Positions 16,877 through 25,197 of a stretch of DNA of 40,360 nucleotides are shown here, in pieces. Position 1 is the stretch's first letter. The number at the start of each line of letters is the position of its first letter. Under the pieces are notes generated by a model. That model had not been told where the DNA came from and made no database searches. It saw only the letters and a program-made list of their open reading frames with translations. Origin of the DNA: a bacterium (GTDB lineage Bacteria > Arandabacterota > Arandabacteria > Arandabacterales > Arandabacteraceae); the NCBI GenBank assembly GCA_025774845.1, contig JALGZP010000013.1:1-40360 (forward strand). Reading direction: 5' to 3'. The translations under genes and the position numbers were made by a program.

Positions 16877-17694
16877 GACTCACACGTATTGGACTTCCGG
16901 TCTTACTCATACTTGCGGCGACCATAGGATGCGGCCGGAAGGCCGAGGTTGAAGAGTTCAAGGCACGCTGGATCAGGCTCAAACACACACCGATAGAAGA
17001 GGCCAAGGAGGGAGTCGATGCTCCGGTTACGGCGGACACCGAGGTCTCACCGGATGTGACCGATGTTCAGTTGTTCCTCTACTACAGTCGCGATTCGGAG
17101 CCCCATGAGGTCGTCCAGATGAAGTCGCTGAATGCAGGGGAGTACTTCGCTTCGATCCCGCCCCACAGCCGGGGTACCCTGATCGAGTATTATGTAGAAG
17201 CACGCGCGGGCGCCGATCTTGTTGTCCGGGTGCCCGGGGAAGAAACCGGACCGGGTTTCCCCTTCTACTATAAGGGCACGCCGAATCGCATTCTTCTCAT
17301 ATTCCACGTGGTTCTCATGTTCGTCGCCATAGCCATCTTCCTGTTATCCGGGTACCTCGCATTCAAGGCGATCAGGAACAGGAAGATCACCATGCGCATA
17401 CCCAGACTGGCATTCCTGGGCAGCGTCGTGTTCTTCGTATCGAGTTTTCCTCTTGGCATGATTGTAGCCTATCAGACTTTCGGAAAACCATGGACGGGCT
17501 TTCCCATAGGTACCGATCTTACAGATAATAAGTCATTGGCAATCGTACTCTACTGGGCCGCTGCCGCGTTTCTCTATAGAGGTTCGGTGTTTAGAAGAGA
17601 CCCGAGCACGGATGTGCTGTCAATGAGGGCACTGCCCTATGTCTACATTGCAGGGGTCATAGTCACAGCTGTACTGTTTCTGATCCCGCACTAG
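16873..17694 (+). CDS. Lipoprotein with four predicted membrane helices, function unknown
   Basis: 273 residues. The first 20 are a lipoprotein signal ending in the lipobox TIGC (Cys20). Residues about 22-135 form a soluble, beta-rich region outside the membrane (VQLFLYYSRD, EYFASIPPHSRGTLIEYYVEA resembles an Ig/fibronectin-like strand pattern). Four hydrophobic helices follow at about 139-163, 177-200, 218-236 and 254-271, ending at IPH. I do not recognise a family. It starts within the epimerase stop (ATGA overlap), so it is co-translated with the propionyl-CoA pathway genes, but nothing in the sequence shows a catalytic or transport motif. A membrane anchor or sensor is possible. Confidence 0.75.
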   Translation: MRLTRIGLPVLLILAATIGCGRKAEVEEFKARWIRLKHTPIEEAKEGVDAPVTADTEVSPDVTDVQLFLYYSRDSEPHEVVQMKSLNAGEYFASIPPHSRGTLIEYYVEARAGADLVVRVPGEETGPGFPFYYKGTPNRILLIFHVVLMFVAIAIFLLSGYLAFKAIRNRKITMRIPRLAFLGSVVFFVSSFPLGMIVAYQTFGKPWTGFPIGTDLTDNKSLAIVLYWAAAAFLYRGSVFRRDPSTDVLSMRALPYVYIAGVIVTAVLFLIPH

Positions 17695-17790
17695 AGACCC
17701 GCATTTCCCCGCAGTTGCCGCTAACCTCCCTATCGTGCCCGGCCGATACCATTATGAGTGGGAGCACCTCTACCAGACAGGTGGGGTAGT

Positions 17791-19479
17791 ATGCCGGAAA
17801 GCATGCCAAAGACAGCAACCAGGACAGCCAAAGATGCCGACGTGGCCACGATCGTCAAGCAGATGGCCACGGTCCTTAAGAACATGAGGACGTACCGGCA
17901 CAACCACCCCGTCCTGCACAAGTCTCTTGAAGTGCTGTATGGCAACATGACGTTGTTTCTTGAGCGGCATGAGTCTCTCACTTTGCTGGTGAAAGAACAT
18001 GACCTCGTATACGGCAGCAATGTTGTCTATTCATCTGATGACAAGATGGAGAGTCTTGCGTTTTCACTCTTTAAGGATGGCGTAAGGCTTCTCAGTTTCA
18101 GGGAGGGTATTCCATCACGCGAGCTCCACAGGTTCATGAACGCCCTGAATGATGCAAGGGATGCCGACCCATACCAGGCCGACCTGGTCACCATCCTGTG
18201 GGAAAAAGACCTCGCGTACATAAGCTACCGTGCCGTTGACGCGTATCTCGAGGATGAGGAAAAGAAAAAGATCGAGGCGATGGTCCAGAAGCGTACCGAG
18301 GAGCCCCAGGAAACACCCCCGCAGGGAGAAGAGATCCCGGGTGACGAGTTCTTCGTCAAGGAGCTGGGGCTTTCCCTCGAACAGAAGGTGGGCCGGGCCC
18401 GGCGACGGAACAACCGTTTTCGTGAAGCCGAGGTCAGACGAATCGTCCGTGAGATACTGGATGAGGAAGACCAGGCCATCCTCAGAAGATGCAGTGAGAT
18501 TTGCCTTGAGATACTCAACCTCGAACCGCATGAGGATACCTTCAACCGGGTCGTGAGCTTCCTGGGAAGAATCTCTGACTGGTTGGCTACATCCGGAGAC
18601 TATCTGTCTGCATGCACCATAGTCTCAGACCTTCGCTTGATCGCCGATCGTGACGACCTGTCGGAATCTTCAAGGTCGAGCATTATGGACACTATCGATA
18701 CCCTGGGGGAATCCAGAAAGATCCGTCATCTCGGAGAGAAGCTGGAGCAGTTATCAGAACCTCAGGCAGAAGAGATATTTGCGTATCTTGTGCTGTTGTC
18801 TCCAGTCGCCGTGGAGCCGCTCTGCGAAATCCTCGCAGAATGCGAAGTCCGAAAGATAAGGTACCTGCTTTGCAGAGCGATTTCGGTGATAGCCAAGAAC
18901 GAGCCGATGCGACTTCGCCATTTTATGCAGGACAAGAGGTGGTTCTTCGTTCGAAACCTCGTGATGATCCTGGGTATGACAGCCAATTCTGAGGGAATTC
19001 CTTTGCTTGCACCGGCAGTCGGTCACTCTGAGGACAGGGTAAGACGGGAGGTCGCAAGATCCCTCGGCAGGATCCGTGATACAGGTGGAGTCGCACTTCT
19101 GCAGAACCTCTTTACGGATGATAACAAGATGGTTCGAATCGCGTCGCTGTCTGCAATGAGAGACATCGGGGCCCCCGAGGGCCGCGAGGTGATCGAACCT
19201 CTGATAGCCGACAAGGGATTCAACAAGAAGTCCCCTGATGAGCAGAGAGAAATCATGAGAACATACGGTAGTCTGGGTGAAGACGGCTTTGAGTTCCTTG
19301 AGGGGGTCATCGAGGGCCGCTTCAAGCACCTGGCTGAGAAGTCACGTGCCAGCGCGGTCTACGGAATCGCCGTGATCCAGACAGGTGACGCAATGCGGTT
19401 GCTGGCCGATCTCGCAGGTCACGGGGAAGGTCCAGTCAGAAGTGCAGCTGCCGAGGCATTTGCAACCATAAGCCAGTAG
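17791..19479 (+). CDS. HEAT-repeat protein with an N-terminal domain like that of the next gene
   Basis: 562 residues. The N-terminal 150 residues (TYRHNHPVLHKSLEVLYGNM, LLVKEHDLVYGSNVVYS, then SFREGIPSRELHRFMNALN) follow the same pattern as the N-terminus of the HD-GYP protein downstream. A charged linker (about 155-205) precedes an alpha-helical section and, from about 330, HEAT/PBS-type repeats (EDRVRREVARSLGRIRDTGG, DNKMVRIASLSAMRDIGAPE, EGPVRSAAAEAFATIS). There is no signal peptide. The ATG at 17791 has AGGTGGGG 4 bases upstream. The preceding gap of 96 bases shows no clear promoter. It probably acts as a scaffold or signalling partner of the HD-GYP protein; this is inferred from adjacency and the shared domain. 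Confidence 0.82.
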   Translation: MPESMPKTATRTAKDADVATIVKQMATVLKNMRTYRHNHPVLHKSLEVLYGNMTLFLERHESLTLLVKEHDLVYGSNVVYSSDDKMESLAFSLFKDGVRLLSFREGIPSRELHRFMNALNDARDADPYQADLVTILWEKDLAYISYRAVDAYLEDEEKKKIEAMVQKRTEEPQETPPQGEEIPGDEFFVKELGLSLEQKVGRARRRNNRFREAEVRRIVREILDEEDQAILRRCSEICLEILNLEPHEDTFNRVVSFLGRISDWLATSGDYLSACTIVSDLRLIADRDDLSESSRSSIMDTIDTLGESRKIRHLGEKLEQLSEPQAEEIFAYLVLLSPVAVEPLCEILAECEVRKIRYLLCRAISVIAKNEPMRLRHFMQDKRWFFVRNLVMILGMTANSEGIPLLAPAVGHSEDRVRREVARSLGRIRDTGGVALLQNLFTDDNKMVRIASLSAMRDIGAPEGREVIEPLIADKGFNKKSPDEQREIMRTYGSLGEDGFEFLEGVIEGRFKHLAEKSRASAVYGIAVIQTGDAMRLLADLAGHGEGPVRSAAAEAFATISQ

Positions 19480-19495
19480 CAAGAGGAGGATGACG

Positions 19496-20809
19496 TTGAC
19501 GGAACACACGGAAGACCTGGCGCTCAGCACCCAGGAACTCAGGCAGTTCCAGCTGGCAAGGGAATTCCTCGGCAGATTCTACGTTCTGATGAGACTGGCC
19601 CGGAGCCACGATAGATACAATTCGGCGGTCGCCGATGCGGCTGAAGCTTTGCACGCCATAACAAACGAACTCATAGACGAGGCCCAGGTCGTCCGGTTCG
19701 ATGTTGCCGACAACTGTGTTTTCTTTAATCGTACCCGTCTCAGAGCCAGCCTCTCGGGCTTTAACACCCTCAAGTATTTTGCCGAAGAGCTGACCGCCAG
19801 AGGGGTCAGTTCGATGAGTTTCGATGAGATCGCAGAGATCGATGATTTCCTGAGTTTCGGAATGGTCTTCGCACGTCTTGACCAGACCGATGATGACCCT
19901 TTCACGGAGCTCGACCGGTTGGTCACGCTGGAGGGAATCGCTGGAATAGTGATCAGACCTCTCAAAGGACTCGGAGAGGATTCCGACGAGGCCGGAGGGT
20001 TCTCAGGGCCGACCCAGGATGAAGCCAAGCGATCGTTTTTCTCCGCGCTCCATATCGTCAGGCAGGCTGTCAGGGACGGTATATCCAGGGGGAAGGTCAA
20101 TCCGCGCAAGGTCAAGCGAGTCGTCGAATCCGTCGTTGATAGTATCCTTTCAGACGAAGAATCCATGCTCGCTCTGACCGCGATAAGAGACTACGATGAA
20201 TACACTTATCATCACTCGTTTAATGTCTGCGTGTACTCGATCGCTATCGGTAACAGGCTGGGGCTTCCCCGGCAGGCACTGTCCGACATAGGAATCGCGG
20301 CTCTGTTTCATGATGTGGGTAAGACCGAGGTGCCCCGTGAGATCCTTAACAAGAACGACAACCTCACCGACGATGACTGGAAAGCGATCCAGGAGCACAC
20401 CCTGTCCGGTGTCAAGATGCTGACCTATCTTAAGAAGCTTGACAGGACTATCCTGAGATCGATGATAGTCGCCTTCTGCCATCACCTCAACATGGATAGA
20501 ACCGGTTACCCGGAGACAACAAGACCGATCAAACCCGATGCGTTCAGCAGAATCGTGAGAATCGCGGACATCTACGACGCCCTGACCTCGGCCAGGACAT
20601 ACCGTATGAAGGCCTTCTCGGCCTCCAAAGCGCTGGAGATAATCTCGGGTAAATCCGGGGATCAACTCGACCCAACCCTCTGTGCGATCTTCGCGGATGT
20701 AGTCGGTGTCGACGCCGAGGGCTCTATCCCGGGTGATAGCGAAGATGACAATACGACCGAGTATTCTCCCGTCCAGGCAGGCCTGAGTAGACACACAGAC
20801 CACGTCTGA
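19496..20809 (+). CDS. HD-GYP domain phosphodiesterase with N-terminal sensory-like domain
   Basis: 437 residues from the TTG at 19496, placed 6 bases after GAGGAGG; an ATG at 19490 abuts that SD directly. Residues about 20-160 form the domain shared with the HEAT protein upstream. Residues about 225-410 are an HD-GYP domain, a family that hydrolyses cyclic di-GMP: YHHSFNVCVYSIAIGNRLGL, LFHDVGKTEVP (His272-Asp273), HTLSGVKML, FCHHLNMDRTGYP and IVRIADIYDALTSARTYR. The usual HHExxDGxGYP is HHLNMDRTGYP here, so the Glu is lost and DG is DR; activity or cofactor may differ, while the HD metal residues remain. It starts 16 bases after the HEAT gene, making a two-gene unit. Confidence 0.9.
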   Translation: MTEHTEDLALSTQELRQFQLAREFLGRFYVLMRLARSHDRYNSAVADAAEALHAITNELIDEAQVVRFDVADNCVFFNRTRLRASLSGFNTLKYFAEELTARGVSSMSFDEIAEIDDFLSFGMVFARLDQTDDDPFTELDRLVTLEGIAGIVIRPLKGLGEDSDEAGGFSGPTQDEAKRSFFSALHIVRQAVRDGISRGKVNPRKVKRVVESVVDSILSDEESMLALTAIRDYDEYTYHHSFNVCVYSIAIGNRLGLPRQALSDIGIAALFHDVGKTEVPREILNKNDNLTDDDWKAIQEHTLSGVKMLTYLKKLDRTILRSMIVAFCHHLNMDRTGYPETTRPIKPDAFSRIVRIADIYDALTSARTYRMKAFSASKALEIISGKSGDQLDPTLCAIFADVVGVDAEGSIPGDSEDDNTTEYSPVQAGLSRHTDHV

Positions 20810-20840
20810 GCCCGGACGCCACCGCCCGCCCCATTTTCGC

Positions 20841-20869
20841 TTGACCGTCAGCACTCCCGATGCTAACAT
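20841..20869 (+). promoter_or_regulatory. Candidate promoter of the acyl-CoA dehydrogenase gene
   Basis: TTGACC (20841-20846), 17 bases, TAACAT (20864-20869), leaving a leader of about 75 bases before the ATG at 20953. Confidence 0.4.
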
Positions 20870-20952
20870 CCCTTGACGATATTCTTCCTGTAAACTTGCA
20901 GGTTTATCTCGACCCCTTGCCGCTGGCGAGGTCTGTCGAAAGGAGGACGGAG

Positions 20953-22092
20953 ATGGATTTCGACCTTAAGGAACACCAGCAGATGATCAAAGAGACGGCC
21001 AGGGACTTCGCTGAAAAGGAAATCAGACCGGTAGCGGCCAAGGCCGATGAGGAGGCTGAGTTGCCTGAAGGGGTCCTGGGGAAACTCGGGGAACTTGGTT
21101 TCATGGGGATGATGCTCCCGGAGGAGTACGGTGGGGCAGAATTCGACTGTGTGAGCTACGCGATCGCTGTCGAAGAGATATCACGAGGTGACGCATCGGT
21201 CGGCATCACCATGTCCGTCCATAACTCTCTCGTATGCCAGCCTATCCTTGACTACGGCAGCGACGAACAGAAGAAGAAATACCTGCCCGATCTCGCTCAA
21301 GGTAAGACACTCGGTGCCTTCTCGCTCACCGAACCCGAAGCCGGGTCGGATGCCGGTAATGTGCAGACAACCGCGGTACTTGACGGCGATCACTATGTTG
21401 TCAACGGTACCAAGATCTTCGTAACGAGCGGCGGAAAGGCCGATATAGTTATCCTGTTTGCTTCCACCGACAAAGCGGCAAAAACCAAGGGACTGAGCAC
21501 CTTTATCGTGGAGAAAGGCACTGAGGGTTTCAAAGTCGGCAAGAAGGAAGACAAGATGGGTATGCGCGGTTCGGGTACTTATGAGCTGGTCTTTGAGAAT
21601 TGCCGCGTCCCGAAGGAGAATCTTCTGGGCGGTGAGGGAGACGGGTTCAGGATAGCTCTTAAGACCCTTGACGGCGGAAGAGTCGGTGTGGCCGCTCAAG
21701 CCGTGGGTATCGGACAGGCATGCGTTGAGGCAGCGACACGCTACTCCAAGGAACGCAAACAGTTCGGCAAACCCATTTGCGCGTTTCAGGCCATCCAGTG
21801 GCTTCTCGCCGACATGGCGACGGAGATAGACGCGGCGAGGTTTCTGACTCTCAAGGCCGCGTTCCTCAAGGACAAGGGACTGAGGTACTCGAAGGAAGCG
21901 GCCCAGGCCAAACTCTTCGCCTCCGAAGCCGCCGTCCGCGCCGCGATAAACGCAGTGCAGGTGCACGGGGGTTATGGATACATGAAGGAGTATGAGGTCG
22001 AGAGACACTTCCGTGACTCCAAACTGACCGAGTTGTACGAAGGAACTTCGGAGGTCCAGCGAATGGTCATCGCCGCGAGCCTGCTGAAGTAG
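20953..22092 (+). CDS. Acyl-CoA dehydrogenase, short-chain type
   Basis: 379 residues, the normal length. It oxidises a short-chain acyl-CoA (butyryl-CoA or similar) to the 2-enoyl-CoA, passing electrons from FAD to ETF. MDFDLKEHQQMIKETARDFA is the typical N-terminus; GAFSLTEPEAGSDAG is the FAD/substrate loop, and LYEGTSEVQRMVIA holds the catalytic base Glu363. I chose the ATG at 20953, with AGGAGGACGG just upstream, over a frame opening at 20860. It is the closest dehydrogenase to etfBA, 72 bases away, so it is the best candidate electron donor to the ETF-Hdr-Nuo module. A paralogue lies at 33213-34349. Substrate length cannot be fixed from sequence. Confidence 0.93.
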   Translation: MDFDLKEHQQMIKETARDFAEKEIRPVAAKADEEAELPEGVLGKLGELGFMGMMLPEEYGGAEFDCVSYAIAVEEISRGDASVGITMSVHNSLVCQPILDYGSDEQKKKYLPDLAQGKTLGAFSLTEPEAGSDAGNVQTTAVLDGDHYVVNGTKIFVTSGGKADIVILFASTDKAAKTKGLSTFIVEKGTEGFKVGKKEDKMGMRGSGTYELVFENCRVPKENLLGGEGDGFRIALKTLDGGRVGVAAQAVGIGQACVEAATRYSKERKQFGKPICAFQAIQWLLADMATEIDAARFLTLKAAFLKDKGLRYSKEAAQAKLFASEAAVRAAINAVQVHGGYGYMKEYEVERHFRDSKLTELYEGTSEVQRMVIAASLLK

Positions 22093-22108
22093 CCCGGCCC
22101 GGTCTCAA

Positions 22109-22137
22109 TTGACAGGATCACGCATATATAGTAACTT
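22109..22137 (+). promoter_or_regulatory. Weak candidate promoter ahead of etfB
   Basis: A perfect TTGACA (22109-22114) is followed after 17 bases by TAACTT (22132-22137), a poor -10. It may add transcription to the etf-hdr block independently of the dehydrogenase. Confidence 0.25.
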
Positions 22138-22164
22138 CTAGCGTTCTCTGAAAGGGGGCTTTCG

Positions 22165-22938
22165 TTGAATATCGTTGTCTGTATTAAACGGGTCCCTCAG
22201 ACGGCTGACGCCCAGGTCAGAGTCGACTCATCGGGCAAAGATATTGAGAAAGAACGCCTGACCTTCGACCTGAATGAGTCGGATGCCTACGCCCTGGAGC
22301 AGGCGGTACTCTTCAAGGAGCAGTCTGGCGGAACGATAACGGCCGTTTCCGTGGGTCACCCCGATACGGAAGACACCCTGCGTATGGTCCTCGCCAAGGG
22401 TGCCGACACCGCAATCAGAATAAAAGCAGAGGATTTCGATGAACTCGACGGATATAAGACGGCTCAGATTCTCAAGACCGTAATCGAAAAGGCCGAGTTC
22501 GATATGATCTTCACAGGATGTATGGCGACCGATGACGGCTACTATCAGGTGGGTGTCAATCTTGCGCAATTGCTCGGCATCCCGCACGCCACGCTGGTTT
22601 CCTCTATCGAGATCGGGGACGGCGCTGCCCGCATCAAACGCGAGCTCGAGGGCGGTCTGCTGGAGCATGATGAGATCTCGCTCCCTGCGCTTTTCTCGGT
22701 TCAGACAGGTATCAACGTGCCGCGCTACGCATCACTGATCGCCATCAGGAAGGCGGCCAAGAAGGAGATAGCCGCCGTAGGACAGGATGACATAGACAAG
22801 GACGCCCTTGTTCTGAATACGCAGATAGAAGAGTTGTTCGTGCCTCCGGTCACAAAGCGTGCCGAAATCTTCTCAGGTACCCCGGAGGAGGTATCAGGAA
22901 AACTTGCAGACATGCTCAATGAGAAGGGATTGATCTAG
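22165..22938 (+). CDS. etfB: Electron transfer flavoprotein, beta subunit
   Basis: 257 residues, typical of EtfB. With EtfA it forms the FAD heterodimer that accepts electrons from acyl-CoA dehydrogenases. MNIVVCIKRVPQTADAQVRV, NESDAYALEQAVLFKE, and the nucleotide-binding stretch VLAKGADTA with TGCMATDDGYYQVGVNLA are family hallmarks. The TTG start at 22165 lies 6-7 bases after AAGGGGG. Whether the beta-subunit site holds AMP (plain ETF) or a second FAD (bifurcating ETF) I cannot decide by eye. It leads a tightly spaced block, etfB-etfA-hdrA(N)/nuoE-nuoF-nuoG/hdrA(C)-hdrCB, which implies that ETF is the partner of the Hdr/Nuo proteins. Confidence 0.94.
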   Translation: MNIVVCIKRVPQTADAQVRVDSSGKDIEKERLTFDLNESDAYALEQAVLFKEQSGGTITAVSVGHPDTEDTLRMVLAKGADTAIRIKAEDFDELDGYKTAQILKTVIEKAEFDMIFTGCMATDDGYYQVGVNLAQLLGIPHATLVSSIEIGDGAARIKRELEGGLLEHDEISLPALFSVQTGINVPRYASLIAIRKAAKKEIAAVGQDDIDKDALVLNTQIEELFVPPVTKRAEIFSGTPEEVSGKLADMLNEKGLI

Positions 22939-22949
22939 CGGAGGGAATG

Positions 22950-23921
22950 ATGGCTGAGATCCTCGCACTGGTCGAACACCGTCAGGGATCACTGAGAGAT
23001 GTGACTTTTGAACTGATGAGCTGCGGGCGAAAACTGGCTGAGAATCTCGACACTCGACTGACTGCCGTTCTCTTGGGCCATAACACCGGGGAGTTCGCCG
23101 ACGACCTGAAGACCCAGGCACACCGTATCCTAGTCCTGGATGATGAGAGGTTTAAGGATTTCAACTCGGAGTCCTATCAACAGGCGCTTTCCCAAGTGAT
23201 AAAGAGTGAGAACCCGGTAATCACACTGATCGGACACACAGCTTTTGGTATGAGTCTTTGCCCCGCACTGGGTGCGCAACTGGACATCCCCTCCTCCACC
23301 GATTGTCTTGATATCGAGATGAACGACGGGGGTCTCAAGGTGATCAGGCAGATGTATGAAGGCAAGCTCGATGCGAGGGTACGGTTCCGCGAGAGTCCCT
23401 CCTATCTTGTGACCATACGAACGGGTTGCTTCCCCGCCGAAGACGGCAACCTCCAGGCCGAGATCGTAAGTTCCGACCTTAAGGCGGCTGAACCGCAGCA
23501 TCTCAAGTTCATTGAATACCTCGAGGCAGCCGTCGGTGACGTGGATATCACCAAGGCGGATGTGGTGGTCGGTGTGGGCAGGGGTATAAAGGAGAAGGAG
23601 AACATGGCGATGGTCGAGGAATTCGCCGGGATGATCGGCGGAGTTGTCGCATGCACTCGTCCTATCGTCGATGCGGAGTGGCTGCCCAAAGACAGACAGG
23701 TCGGCTCATCCGGGAAGACGGTGAAGCCCAAGTTGTATATCGCGCTGGGCATCTCGGGCGCGTTTCAGCACACAGCCGGCATGAAGGGTTCGGATACCAT
23801 CATCGCCGTAAACAAGGACCCCGATGCGCCGATATTCGGGGAGGCTGATTACGGAATCGTTGACGATCTATTCAAGGTGCTCCCCGCGCTAAGGGACAAG
23901 ATCACAGAGTTGAAGCAGTAG
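22950..23921 (+). CDS. etfA: Electron transfer flavoprotein, alpha subunit
   Basis: 323 residues from the ATG at 22950, 5 bases after GGAGG; an ATG at 22947 is only 2 bases from it. The N-terminal half matches the EtfAB common domain (LVEHRQGSLRDVTFELMS). The C-terminal FAD-binding domain has VVVGVGRGIKEKENM, ACTRPIVDAEWLPKDRQVGSSGKTVKP, ALGISGAFQHTAGM and AVNKDPDAPIFGEADYGIV, all canonical FAD contacts. There is no ferredoxin extension of the kind found in some EtfA proteins. The stop codon TAG directly abuts the ATG of the next gene, so the HdrA/NuoE fusion is made from the same message. Confidence 0.94.
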   Translation: MAEILALVEHRQGSLRDVTFELMSCGRKLAENLDTRLTAVLLGHNTGEFADDLKTQAHRILVLDDERFKDFNSESYQQALSQVIKSENPVITLIGHTAFGMSLCPALGAQLDIPSSTDCLDIEMNDGGLKVIRQMYEGKLDARVRFRESPSYLVTIRTGCFPAEDGNLQAEIVSSDLKAAEPQHLKFIEYLEAAVGDVDITKADVVVGVGRGIKEKENMAMVEEFAGMIGGVVACTRPIVDAEWLPKDRQVGSSGKTVKPKLYIALGISGAFQHTAGMKGSDTIIAVNKDPDAPIFGEADYGIVDDLFKVLPALRDKITELKQ

Positions 23922-25193
23922 ATGAAGCGAATAGGCGTTTTTGTCTGCCATTGTGGTCACAACATCGGTGCAACCGTAAACGTCACCGAAATCCTCAAGG
24001 AACTGAGCAGGTACCCCGGCGTCGTGCATTGCAAGGACTACAAGTATATGTGCTCGGAACCGGGTCAGAAACTGATAAAGGATAGCATTGCGGGTGAAGA
24101 ACTCGAGGGCGTAGTCGTGGCATGCTGTACCCCCTCCCTCCACGAAGAGACTTTCAGAAGAATCGCCGACTCAGCGGGTATCAACCGCTATCTGCTGGAG
24201 ATCGCCAATATCAGAGAGCAGTGCAGCTGGGTTCACACAGATCCGGAGAAGGCTACATCGAAGGCGGCGACTCTGATCAAGACCATAGTCGAGAAAACCA
24301 AACTCAACGATAGTCTCGAGCCGATGAGGATTCCGGTTAAGACGAAGGCGTTGGTCATAGGCGGTGGCGTGGCGGGACTCCAGGCTTCCCTTGACATAGC
24401 CAACTCGGGATACGAGGTCGTTCTCGTGGAGCAGAACCCGTCGATCGGCGGACACATGGCGCAGCTCTCGGAGACATTCCCTACGCTTGACTGTTCCCAG
24501 TGTATTCTCACACCCCGTATGGTTGAGGTGGGGCAGCATGACAACATCGACCTGCGAACCTATTCGGAAGTCGAGGAGATATCCGGCTATGCAGGCAATT
24601 TCAAGGTAAAGATAAGGGGCAAGCCGCGGTCGGTGGATCTCGAGAAATGTACAGGATGCGGTGACTGCTGGAACCTCTGCCCTGTTATGAACAAGCCGGA
24701 GATCAGGGTGATGCAGTCGGTCAGCGACAGCATGGATCCTGATATGAGATCGAATCTCGACGCGGTGATCGACCGGAACGGATGCGCACGGGAAGACATA
24801 ATCGGAATACTCCAGGGCGTGACGGATGAATACAACTGGCTTCCCCGTGATGCGATATGCTATGTGGCCGAGAGGCTGGAGATTCCCGTTTCATACGTCT
24901 ACCGCATCGCATCGTTCTTCACACAGTTCAGCCTGGAACCACGGGGCAAACATATAATCAAGGTCTGTCTGGGCACCGCCTGTTTCGTCCGCGGTGCTCC
25001 AAGGATACTGTCACAGATTCAGTCGGATCTCGGGATAGCGCCAGGAGAGACCACCGAGGACGGTCTGTTCACCCTTGAGACGGTGAACTGCCTGGGGGCG
25101 TGTGCACTGGGCCCCCTGATGGTTGTTGACGAGGACTACCATGGAAGACTTAAGTTCACCAGGGTGATGTCGGCGCTCGACTCTTACAAATAG
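23922..25193 (+). CDS. HdrA N-terminal half fused to a NuoE-type [2Fe-2S] domain
   Basis: 423 residues. Residues 1-262 follow HdrA: RIGVFVCHCGHNIG, cysteines at YMCSEPGQ and VACCTPS, the FAD Rossmann motif VIGGGVAGLQAS (145-156), GGHMAQLSETFPTLDCSQC, and the first [4Fe-4S] motif of the HdrA insert (Cys243, 246, 249, 253). The HdrA sequence stops right after CPV. Residues about 268-423 are a complete NuoE/HydC-type thioredoxin-like domain with [2Fe-2S] ligands Cys349, 354, 390 and 394 (VCLGTAC, CLGAC). The missing HdrA half is in the gene at 27065-28849. Both halves must join to complete the FAD domain. The arrangement suggests an electron-transferring, perhaps bifurcating, flavoprotein; ETF is the likely partner. 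Confidence 0.87.
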   Translation: MKRIGVFVCHCGHNIGATVNVTEILKELSRYPGVVHCKDYKYMCSEPGQKLIKDSIAGEELEGVVVACCTPSLHEETFRRIADSAGINRYLLEIANIREQCSWVHTDPEKATSKAATLIKTIVEKTKLNDSLEPMRIPVKTKALVIGGGVAGLQASLDIANSGYEVVLVEQNPSIGGHMAQLSETFPTLDCSQCILTPRMVEVGQHDNIDLRTYSEVEEISGYAGNFKVKIRGKPRSVDLEKCTGCGDCWNLCPVMNKPEIRVMQSVSDSMDPDMRSNLDAVIDRNGCAREDIIGILQGVTDEYNWLPRDAICYVAERLEIPVSYVYRIASFFTQFSLEPRGKHIIKVCLGTACFVRGAPRILSQIQSDLGIAPGETTEDGLFTLETVNCLGACALGPLMVVDEDYHGRLKFTRVMSALDSYK

Positions 25194-25197
25194 GTAT

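Noticed and set aside
21181-22008. 275-codon minus-strand frame opposite the acyl-CoA dehydrogenase
   Set aside because: Antisense shadow of a well-conserved enzyme; no recognisable protein features.
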